A program made the position numbers and the translations under genes. The notes beneath the pieces were generated by a model, which was not told the origin of the DNA, did no database searches, and was given only the letters and a program-made list of their open reading frames with translations. DNA of 5,960 nt from Thermoplasmatota archaeon (GTDB lineage Archaea; Thermoplasmatota; JAQUQK01). How positions within the stretch are numbered: position 1 is the first letter of the stretch; each line of letters starts with the position of its first letter. Shown one piece after another: positions 1-5,960 of the stretch. The stretch lies in NCBI GenBank assembly GCA_028716125.1, contig JAQUQK010000121.1:1-5960 (forward strand), read 5' to 3'.

Positions 1-2768
1 GTGCTTTTCATTTCAGGGCCGAGTATGGAATCCACGCCGCGTAATTTCTGGAATGGGAATACGGATGCCTTTACGGAAATCTTGCGCGGTTCTATTTCAA
101 GAACGCCGCTGCCGTCCCTTGCATCGGTTGCGCCATATTGCGAAAGCAACTCGCGAAGGCCTTTGCCCATCATTATTTCGGTGGCGATTTTTGCCATCGG
201 GACGCCGATTGCCTTTGAAACAAACGGTATCGTCCTGCTTGCGCGCGGGTTTGCCTCTATGATGTAGATTATGCCGTTCTGGATCGCGAATTGGATGTTT
301 ATCACGCCGACTGTCTCAAGCGCGAGCGCAATCTTTCTTGTCTGGTCTTTCAGATGGCTTATTATGCGCGGCGAAAGCGTCTGCGGTGGAATTACCATCG
401 CGGCATCGCCGGAATGCACTCCTGCTTCCTCGATGTGCTCCATTATGCCGCCGATGAAAACGTCCTTGCGGTCGCAGAGGGCGTCGATGTCTATTTCTAT
501 CGCGTCGGTAAGGAATTTGTCTACAAGAACTGGGCGGCCTTCGGAAACCTCGACTGCGGATTTCATGTATTCTTCAAGTTCCGCCTTGCTGTGAACGATT
601 TCCATCGCCCTTCCGCCTAGAACGTATGATGGACGAACAAGAACCGGATAGCCGATTTTCTCTGCTACGTGCTCAACTTCAGCAAAGGATTTGCCTGTTC
701 CTGCAGGCGGGCGCTTTATGCCTAAGTCCTTCATCAAATCCTCGAACAATTCGCGGTCTTCTGCAACGTCGATTGCTTCTGGGGATGTACCCCAAATTTT
801 AGTTTCAAGGCCGCGGCGGTGCAATTCTTCCTTCAACGGAATTGCCAAATTGACAGATGTCTGCCCGCCGAACTGCACGATTACTCCATCCGGCTGTTCA
901 TGCTCAACAATTTGCATAACGTCCTCGAGCGTTAGCGGCTCGAAATAGAGGCGCGTTGAAGTATCAAAGTCAGTGCTAACGGTTTCTGGATTATTGTTTA
1001 CCATTATTGCGTCGTAGCCTTCCTGCTTTAGCGTGAGCGCCGCATGGACGCAGCAGTAGTCGAACTCGATTCCCTGGCCTATGCGTATGGGGCCTGCGCC
1101 AATTACAAGGACTTTTTGCTTGTCTGTTTTCGGCTTTGCAGGTTCGGGGTAGCCGTTATAGGTCGAATAGTAATAAGGCGTCACCGCCTCAAACTCTGCT
1201 GCGCAAGTGTCCACCATGTTGTATTTCGGCAAAATTCCAAGCGAGGCGCACATGTCTGAGAGTTCGTTTTCTGGCTTTGCCGTAAGTTCAGAAATCCTGC
1301 GGTTCGAGAATCCATATTGTTTTGCCTTTGCAAGGTTTTCCGGCGTAAGCTCTGCGCGCAACTCGTTCTCGCAGTCAATGATGTTCTTTATCTTGCGAAT
1401 GAAGAATCTGTTGTACTTCGCCCTTTCCTCGACCCAATCGATTGATTTTCCGCGACGCAAGGCTTCCGCCGCCGCAAAGATGCGCCTGTCAGTCGGCTTG
1501 CGAAGCTCCTCTTCAATCTGTTCGCTTGTCATCGCATCTGCGCCAGTGAACCCGAAGCGCTTGATTTCCAGCGAGCGGATTGCCTTGTGGAGCGATTCTT
1601 CAATACTCCTTCCGATTGCCATCACTTCGCCTGTGGACTTCATCGAAGTGCCGATGTGCCTGTCAACTGTGCGGAACTTGTCAAAAGGCCAGCGTGGGAT
1701 TTTTGTAATGACATAGTCGAGCGCAGGCTCGAATGCTGCATAAGTATTGCCGGTAATTGGATTCTTTATTTCGTCAAGCGTCATTCCGATTGCGATTTTT
1801 GCTGCAGTTCTGGCGATTGGGTATCCTGTTGCTTTTGACGCAAGCGCCGAAGAACGGGAAACGCGCGGATTTACTTCTATAACGTAATATTTTCCGGTGT
1901 TGTAGTTGAGCGCGAACTGGACATTGCACCCGCCTTCGATTCCAAGTGCACGGATGATTTTAAGCGCTGCGTTCCTGAGCATCTGATGGTCTTTGTCAGA
2001 AAGCGTTTGCGCCGGAGCGACGACAATGGATTCGCCCGTGTGGATTCCCATCGGGTCGATGTTTTCCATGTTGCAGATTATGATGCAGTTGTCCTTCGAA
2101 TCGCGCATCACTTCGTATTCAAATTCGCCCCAGCCGAGAACGCACTCTTCTATGAGCACTTGGCCTATGCGCGAGTAAATTATGCCCTTGCCGACAATTT
2201 CTTCAAGGTCTTCCTCATTGTGAGCTATTCCGCTTCCGGTTCCGCCGAGAGTGAAAGCAGCGCGTATGATTACCGGATATCCAAGCTCGGATGCAATTTT
2301 CTTCGCCTCTTCGACTGAACAAACCACGTGGCTGCGCGGAATTGGTTCGCCGATCTGATTCATTAGTTCGCGGAACTTGTCGCGGTCTTCGGCGAGTTCA
2401 ATCGTATGCGCCGATGAGCCAAGAAGAGTGACGTTGTATTTTGCAAGGATTCCTTTTTCCGCTAGCTCGGAACAGAGGTTAAGCGCTGTCTGTCCGCCCA
2501 TTCCCGAAAGAATGCCGTCAGGGCGCTCCTTTGCGATTATTTTTTCCAGGAATTCAACTGTGAGCGGTTCGACGTAAACCGATTCCGCAGTAGTCGGGTC
2601 CGTCTGTATCGTCGCGGGATTGCTGTTGACAAGCGCAACTTTCAGCCCTTCCTCGCGAACTGATTTGCATGCCTGCGAGCCAGAGAAGTCAAATTCCGCA
2701 GCCTGTCCAATCACAATTGGGCCTGAGCCGATTATCATCACTTTTTTCAGCGCAGGATTTTTCGGCAT
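1..2768 (-). CDS. carB: Carbamoyl-phosphate synthase large subunit, 3' end outside window
   Basis: CarB makes carbamoyl phosphate from bicarbonate, 2 ATP and the ammonia that CarA releases from glutamine. The frame is open for 922 codons with no stop; the E. coli protein has 1073 residues, so about 150 C-terminal residues, including the allosteric MGS-like domain, lie beyond the left edge. Both homologous halves are visible. The first has GSGPIVIGQAAEFDFSGSQA near the N-terminus, NSNPAT near 48-53, the ATP-grasp loop RAAFTLGGTGSG from R169, and E298, N300 and R302 in IEVNPRVSRSSALASKATG. A central oligomerisation region follows, with VDTCAAEF at 519-526. The second half starts at about V553 (VLVIGAGPIRIGQGIEFDY), with RPSYVLGGRAM from R712, EHIEEAGVHSGD, and E838/N840 in IEANPRASRTIPFVSKA. 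The last visible residues are GPEMKS. Numbering stays within a few residues of E. coli CarB throughout, which argues against insertions or frameshifts. The ATG start overlaps the carA stop by one base. Position 170 is Ala where E. coli has Pro. Confidence 0.97.
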   Translation of the reverse strand, partial: MPKNPALKKVMIIGSGPIVIGQAAEFDFSGSQACKSVREEGLKVALVNSNPATIQTDPTTAESVYVEPLTVEFLEKIIAKERPDGILSGMGGQTALNLCSELAEKGILAKYNVTLLGSSAHTIELAEDRDKFRELMNQIGEPIPRSHVVCSVEEAKKIASELGYPVIIRAAFTLGGTGSGIAHNEEDLEEIVGKGIIYSRIGQVLIEECVLGWGEFEYEVMRDSKDNCIIICNMENIDPMGIHTGESIVVAPAQTLSDKDHQMLRNAALKIIRALGIEGGCNVQFALNYNTGKYYVIEVNPRVSRSSALASKATGYPIARTAAKIAIGMTLDEIKNPITGNTYAAFEPALDYVITKIPRWPFDKFRTVDRHIGTSMKSTGEVMAIGRSIEESLHKAIRSLEIKRFGFTGADAMTSEQIEEELRKPTDRRIFAAAEALRRGKSIDWVEERAKYNRFFIRKIKNIIDCENELRAELTPENLAKAKQYGFSNRRISELTAKPENELSDMCASLGILPKYNMVDTCAAEFEAVTPYYYSTYNGYPEPAKPKTDKQKVLVIGAGPIRIGQGIEFDYCCVHAALTLKQEGYDAIMVNNNPETVSTDFDTSTRLYFEPLTLEDVMQIVEHEQPDGVIVQFGGQTSVNLAIPLKEELHRRGLETKIWGTSPEAIDVAEDRELFEDLMKDLGIKRPPAGTGKSFAEVEHVAEKIGYPVLVRPSYVLGGRAMEIVHSKAELEEYMKSAVEVSEGRPVLVDKFLTDAIEIDIDALCDRKDVFIGGIMEHIEEAGVHSGDAAMVIPPQTLSPRIISHLKDQTRKIALALETVGVINIQFAIQNGIIYIIEANPRASRTIPFVSKAIGVPMAKIATEIMMGKGLRELLSQYGATDARDGSGVLEIEPRKISVKASVFPFQKLRGVDSILGPEMKS

Positions 2769-3859
2769 CAGTTCGCCTCCTTTTTATTCATCATCTTGGC
2801 GAATTCGTCAAAAAGCCATTCTGTGTCGTGAGGGCCAGGACTTGCCTCGGGGTGATACTGGACCGAGAATACTGGAAGCGTTTTGTGGCGCAATCCTTCA
2901 ACTGTGCCGTCGTTCACGTTTACCTGTGAAACCTCAAGGCATTCAGGCAGCGATTTGGGATCAACTGCAAAGCCGTGGTTCTGCGACGATATATAGCAGC
3001 GCCCGGTGCGGAAGTCCTTCACCGGTTGATTTGCACCACGGTGGCCGAATTTCAATTTATATGTTTTCGCGCCAAATGTAAGCCCGAGAATCTGATGGCC
3101 AAGGCAGATGCCGAAAGTGGGAAGTTCCTGCAAAAGCTCGCCAACCGTTTTCACGGTCGTTGCCAAAATTTCCGGATGCGCAGGATTTCCGGGGCCGTTG
3201 GATATGAAAAGCCCGTCCGGCTTGAACTCGCGGATTTGCTTTGCGGTTGCATTGTATGGAGCCTGGACGACGTTGAATCTTTTTGCAAGGCATCGCACTA
3301 TGTTTCCTTTTACTCCGCAGTCGATTAGAGCGACGGTTTTGCGCCCTGCGATTTTCGGGTGCTCGATTACACTTTTGCATGAAACGTCCGCAACCACGTT
3401 TTGCGCGTCTGGATAATCCATTTTCTTGACTTTTTCCAGAAGATCGTCCTCGTCCGCGCCATCGGTTGAAAGCGCCGTGCGCATGGTTCCGAAAACCCTT
3501 GTCTTGATTGTCAAGGCGCGTGTGTCTATGCCGGAAATTCCAGGCACGTCGTTCTTCTTCAAAAATTCGTCAATCGTCATCTCGCTTTTGCGGTGAACTG
3601 GCTCCGGGCACCATTCGCTGACAACGAATCCGCGCGCCCATATTTTTTGCGATTCCATGTCTTCGGAATTTATGCCGTAATTTCCAATCAGCGGATAAGT
3701 GGGCATTAAAATCTGGCCATTGTAAGATGGATCTGTAAGGGACTCTTGATACCCCTGCATTCCCGTATTGAAAACAAGCTCGCCAAAAACCGTCTTACGG
3801 GCGCCGAAAGCAATTCCCCTTAGCGTCGTTCCGTCTTCCAGAACCAGCAGAGCGTCCAT
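2768..3859 (-). CDS. carA: Carbamoyl-phosphate synthase small (glutaminase) subunit
   Basis: CarA hydrolyses glutamine and passes ammonia through a tunnel to CarB. It is complete at 363 residues (E. coli 382). The N-terminal CarA-specific domain begins at once with ALLVLEDGT, then GELVFNTGMQGYQESLTDPSY (26-46), TYPLIGNYG (54-62) and GISGIDTRALT (108-117). The C-terminal class I amidotransferase domain has LFISNGPGNP (217-226), the nucleophile C252 in FGICLGHQ, and H336 and E338 in SVQYHPEASPGPHD, so the catalytic triad is intact. The ATG fits the family start, and no ATG, GTG or TTG lies in frame between it and the argC stop 16 codons upstream, so the start is secure. No Shine-Dalgarno sequence precedes it, unlike carB. 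The phrase TIKTRVFGTMRTAL (117-130) resembles archaeal CarA from memory; this is only a weak taxonomic hint. It is followed directly by carB, its obligate partner. Confidence 0.97.
   Translation of the reverse strand: MDALLVLEDGTTLRGIAFGARKTVFGELVFNTGMQGYQESLTDPSYNGQILMPTYPLIGNYGINSEDMESQKIWARGFVVSEWCPEPVHRKSEMTIDEFLKKNDVPGISGIDTRALTIKTRVFGTMRTALSTDGADEDDLLEKVKKMDYPDAQNVVADVSCKSVIEHPKIAGRKTVALIDCGVKGNIVRCLAKRFNVVQAPYNATAKQIREFKPDGLFISNGPGNPAHPEILATTVKTVGELLQELPTFGICLGHQILGLTFGAKTYKLKFGHRGANQPVKDFRTGRCYISSQNHGFAVDPKSLPECLEVSQVNVNDGTVEGLRHKTLPVFSVQYHPEASPGPHDTEWLFDEFAKMMNKKEAN
2776..2780 (-). promoter_or_regulatory. Shine-Dalgarno sequence of carB inside the end of carA
   Basis: GGAGG on the minus strand lies 7 nt before the carB ATG, within the last codons of carA (the Lys-Lys-Glu-Ala-Asn end). 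The carA stop and carB start share a base in TGATG. This is the best ribosome binding site in the window. The arrangement suggests translational coupling, which would help keep the two subunits in equal amounts. Confidence 0.75.
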
Positions 3860-3904
3860 TAAGGACAGGGTATCGTTTATGCAGTATTTAGCCTTCCGCT
3901 TATT
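3860..3904 (-). promoter_or_regulatory. argC-carA gap with a possible archaeal-type TATA element
   Basis: This 45-nt gap has no GGAGG or GGTG before the carA ATG. It does contain TAAATA (3885-3890 on the minus strand), whose centre is about 28 nt before the ATG. That is where a TATA box would stand for a leaderless archaeal transcript. The match is short and the purine-rich stretch in front (GCGGAAGG) is only loosely like a BRE. A bacterial reading works less well: no good -35 box is seen 16-18 nt upstream. Treat it as a hypothesis of an internal promoter for carAB. Confidence 0.25.
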
Positions 3905-4879
3905 TTACAAAACCAGGCCCGCGTTTTCAGCCAGGCCCAGCATCAGATTCATATTCTGGACCGCCTGCCCGGAAGCGCCCTTGAGGAGGTTGTCTATTAC
4001 CGAAACTACGACGAGCTGATTGTTGTCGTCAATCTCGAATCCGCCGATCACGCATTTATTGGTTCCCTGAACATCATGCAAATCCGGTATCTTGTCCGAT
4101 ATTTCCACAAAAGGCTCATTCGCGTAAAATTCTTTGAAAATCTGCTTTATCTCTTCTGGACTATGATTTTTCTTGAGCAAAAAGTGGGCGGTGCACATCA
4201 TTCCGCGGAACGTGTCGATGACGTGCGGCGTAAAGCTCATCTTCGTTTTTATGAATTGCGCAATCTCGTACTTGTGGCGGTGTGTGGTCAGCTTGTATGC
4301 CTGGATGTTGTCTCTCAATATTGATGGGTCTTTCACATATGCCGATTCCTTGCCTGCGCCGGAATACCCTGACTTGCAGTCGAACACGATGTATTTTGCA
4401 ATCTTTTGCACTGGATATGCGGCCAGAATCGAAGCAGTTACATAGCATCCGGGGTTTGCCACAAGGCGGGCTTTCTTTATTTTTTTCCTGAACAGTTCAG
4501 GGAGGCCGTAAACAGCCCTTCTTTCGGCATCCGCGTGCTTTGCCTCGTAAATTTTTTCGTATTCCTCAACGCGCTTGAAACGGTAGTCTGCACTCAAGTC
4601 TATTGATTTTGCCTTCAGCTTTGGAACCAATTTCATTGCAGTCTTGTTGGGAACTGCCAAGAACACCAAGCCGATTTTTGAATTGTTGATTTCATCTATG
4701 CCGAAGTTCGTGAATTCCAGTTCCTTGTCCTCAAAATCCGGATACAGTTCGCAAACTTTCCTGCCGGCATGATTTTCGCTGTTCAGGACTTTTAAGCTTA
4801 CACCGGGATGCTTTCTCAAAATTTTGATTAGTTCGTAGCCCGTGAACCCGGATGCGCCGATTATTCCAACATCAGGCAT
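3905..4879 (-). CDS. argC: N-acetyl-gamma-glutamyl-phosphate reductase (ArgC/LysY family)
   Basis: This is an NADPH-dependent reductase of the aspartate-semialdehyde dehydrogenase fold, acting at the third step of the acylated ornithine pathway. It is complete at 324 residues, slightly short for the family (often about 340-350). The Rossmann nucleotide-binding loop GASGFTGYEL is at 8-17. FLAVPNKTAM (73-82) and SIDLSADYRF (92-101) follow. The catalytic cysteine is C145 in ANPGCYVTAS, and the catalytic-domain segment KSGYSGAGKES (169-179) is present. The conserved His is in THRHKYEI (199-206), and the C-terminal signature DNLLKGASGQAVQNMNLMLG is at 296-315. No key residue is missing. The ATG sits just before the first beta strand, with a GGTG element 5 nt upstream. 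It lies 34 nt after argD and 45 nt before carA. Archaeal homologues (LysY) may act on LysW-bound substrates in lysine or arginine synthesis; the carAB neighbourhood favours arginine but does not prove the carrier. Confidence 0.95.
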   Translation of the reverse strand: MPDVGIIGASGFTGYELIKILRKHPGVSLKVLNSENHAGRKVCELYPDFEDKELEFTNFGIDEINNSKIGLVFLAVPNKTAMKLVPKLKAKSIDLSADYRFKRVEEYEKIYEAKHADAERRAVYGLPELFRKKIKKARLVANPGCYVTASILAAYPVQKIAKYIVFDCKSGYSGAGKESAYVKDPSILRDNIQAYKLTTHRHKYEIAQFIKTKMSFTPHVIDTFRGMMCTAHFLLKKNHSPEEIKQIFKEFYANEPFVEISDKIPDLHDVQGTNKCVIGGFEIDDNNQLVVVSVIDNLLKGASGQAVQNMNLMLGLAENAGLVL

Positions 4880-4913
4880 TTTAACACCAAATATTCAATC
4901 GAACCGCGTGATC
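4880..4913 (-). other. Short argD-argC intergenic gap
   Basis: A 34-nt spacer lies between the argD TGA and the argC ATG. Apart from the GGTG element, it is AT-rich toward argC (TTGAATATTT). No hairpin followed by a T run is seen, so nothing suggests termination here. The two genes are most likely co-transcribed. Confidence 0.5.
4885..4888 (-). promoter_or_regulatory. Probable GGTG ribosome binding site of argC
   Basis: GGTG sits 5 nt before the argC ATG on the minus strand and can pair with the CACC of the anti-Shine-Dalgarno sequence. Motifs of this type are common in archaea and occur in bacteria too. It is only four bases long in an AT-rich 34-nt gap, so chance cannot be excluded. Confidence 0.4.
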
Positions 4914-5960
4914 TCAAAGCACCGATTCCAGGATCGAAATCGCTTCGTCAACGTGCTTTTTGTTTATAACCATCGGGGGAAGCAATCTAAGCGTGTGATC
5001 TGCCGCATTGTTTACCAGCAGTCCTTTCTTAATGCAGTCATTGGCCACTTGCTTGGCGTCGGCTTTTATGTCAATGCCTATCATCAGGCCTTTTCCCCTT
5101 ATCGCGGTTATGCTTCCTTTTTTCTTCATCAGTCCTTCGAGTTTTTTCACGAAATAGTTGCCCATTTCCACCGCATTTTCCATCAGGTGCTTTTTCAAAA
5201 TGTAATCTATGGTAGCATTCGCGGCTGCGCATGCAAGGCAATTGCCCCCAAACGTGGAGCCGTGGTTTCCCTTTTCAAAATCCAGCCCTGCTCTCGAAAT
5301 GCAAACTCCTATCGGAACGCCGTTGGCAATGCCCTTTGCAGTTGTGACTATGTCCGGCTTTATTCCTTCGTGAAGATACGCGAAGAACTTTCCGGTTTTT
5401 CCGTTTCCTGCCTGAACCTCATCGGCAATCAGCAGTATGCTCTTCTCGCGGCACAACTTTTCCACTTTTTTCATGTATCCTTTGTCCGGGATTATTATGC
5501 CCGCTTCGCCCTGTATTGGCTCGATTATTATTGCGGCAATTTCACCGGTTGCTGCCTTTTCAAGGTCGGCAAAATCGTTGTATTTTACAAAAGTTACGTC
5601 CGGCGAAAGTGGCATGAACGGCAGCCTGTATTTTTCCTTCCATGTCGCCGCAAGGCTGCCGCCTATCCTGCCGTGGAATCCATGCTCGAATGCTATGAAT
5701 TTCTTTTTTCCAGTGACTTTCTTTGCAAGCTTTATTGCGGCCTCATTTGCTTCAGCACCCGAATTTCCAAAAAAGCATTTTTCGAGCCCTGATAGCTTTG
5801 CAAGCTTTTCGGCGAGCACGACCTGGGGCTCCGTGTAGTATAGATTGCTTACCTGCACTAGCTTTTCGGCCTGCCTGCTTATCGCATTTGCAACATATTT
5901 GTTGCCGTGGCCGAGAGGGACGCAGGCGATTCCAGTTATAAAATCAAGATATTTTTTGCC
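4914..5960 (-). CDS. argD: Acetylornithine aminotransferase (ArgD/LysJ family), 5' end outside window
   Basis: This is a class III PLP-dependent aminotransferase that converts N-acetylglutamate semialdehyde plus glutamate to N-acetylornithine plus 2-oxoglutarate. 348 codons are visible and the frame is open at the right edge. The first visible residues (GKKYLDFITGIACVPLGHGN) show that about 30-40 N-terminal residues are missing. An apparent GTG start at 5858 is an internal valine (VSNLYYTEPQ), not the real start. In visible numbering, the cofactor phosphate loop GNSGAEANEAA is at 65-75, FHGR at 95-98, and IIEPIQGEAG at 111-120 plus 34. The PLP-ring aspartate D180 and Q183 lie in ADEVQAG, the Schiff-base lysine K209 in TTAKGIANGVPIG, and STFGGN at 235-240 and RLLPP near 325 complete the fold. 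The usual GRTG after DEVQ reads GKTG here. Its position before argC supports arginine synthesis. LysJ or ornithine aminotransferase activity cannot be excluded by sequence alone, since the family is promiscuous. Confidence 0.94.
   Translation of the reverse strand, partial: GKKYLDFITGIACVPLGHGNKYVANAISRQAEKLVQVSNLYYTEPQVVLAEKLAKLSGLEKCFFGNSGAEANEAAIKLAKKVTGKKKFIAFEHGFHGRIGGSLAATWKEKYRLPFMPLSPDVTFVKYNDFADLEKAATGEIAAIIIEPIQGEAGIIIPDKGYMKKVEKLCREKSILLIADEVQAGNGKTGKFFAYLHEGIKPDIVTTAKGIANGVPIGVCISRAGLDFEKGNHGSTFGGNCLACAAANATIDYILKKHLMENAVEMGNYFVKKLEGLMKKKGSITAIRGKGLMIGIDIKADAKQVANDCIKKGLLVNNAADHTLRLLPPMVINKKHVDEAISILESVL

Noticed and set aside
1..267. A plus-strand open frame starting with GTG at the left edge
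   Set aside because: It is antisense to the part of carB that encodes IEANPRASRT and GPEMKS, so it is a shadow.
1207..1716. A 169-codon open frame on the plus strand
   Set aside because: It is antisense to the central part of carB, which is unbroken there. The Ser-rich product has no domain I recognise and no convincing ribosome binding site.
1..2768. Possible frameshift or split carB
   Set aside because: I read the minus-strand frame at many points from the ATG to position 3. It stays open, and the motifs remain within a few residues of E. coli numbering.
2620..3081. A 153-codon open frame on the plus strand across the carA-carB junction
   Set aside because: It is antisense to the conserved ends of both genes and shows no protein family features.
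3860..3904. Possible terminator or attenuator between argC and carA
   Set aside because: No stable inverted repeat followed by a T run is seen on the minus strand, and the gap is too short for an arginine or pyrimidine leader.
4842..5792. A 316-codon open frame on the plus strand
   Set aside because: It lies opposite argD, which has every family motif in its own frame. The plus-strand product is rich in Phe, Cys, Tyr, His and Ser with no recognisable domain, and reads as the complement of argD codons.
5856..5858. GTG as a possible argD start on the minus strand
   Set aside because: The frame continues upstream with conserved family sequence (FITGIACVPLGHGN) to the window edge, so this is an internal valine.

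Overview
The window is a compact piece of an arginine and pyrimidine precursor gene cluster. All four genes lie on the minus strand and read from the right edge to the left: argD (5' end cut off by the window) -> argC -> carA -> carB (3' end cut off by the window). Roughly 98% of the bases are coding. The gaps are 34 nt (argD/argC), 45 nt (argC/carA) and a 1-nt overlap (carA/carB). There is no RNA gene, mobile element, CRISPR array, long repeat or clear terminator.

The genes work together as follows. ArgC reduces acylated glutamyl phosphate to the semialdehyde, and ArgD transaminates it to acylated ornithine. CarA and CarB form the glutamine-dependent synthetase that makes carbamoyl phosphate, the second substrate of ornithine transcarbamoylase and also the entry point of UMP synthesis. 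The remaining pathway genes (argJ or argA/argE, argB, argF, argG, argH, pyrB) are not in the window, so they must be further up or down the cluster or elsewhere if the pathway is complete.

The organism cannot be named. Some traits hint at an archaeon: the phrase TIKTRVFGTMRTAL in CarA, a GGTG-type ribosome binding site before argC, and a possible TATA-like element before a carA start that has no Shine-Dalgarno sequence. None of these excludes a deep-branching bacterium. CarB is a single uninterrupted polypeptide as far as it can be seen (922 codons with no stop or frameshift), not the split form known in some methanogens and thermophiles.

I looked for an undescribed system on both strands and did not find one. 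This is an ordinary biosynthetic region. The points worth a second look are small: the argC/carA junction, the gene order, and a few substitutions at conserved positions.
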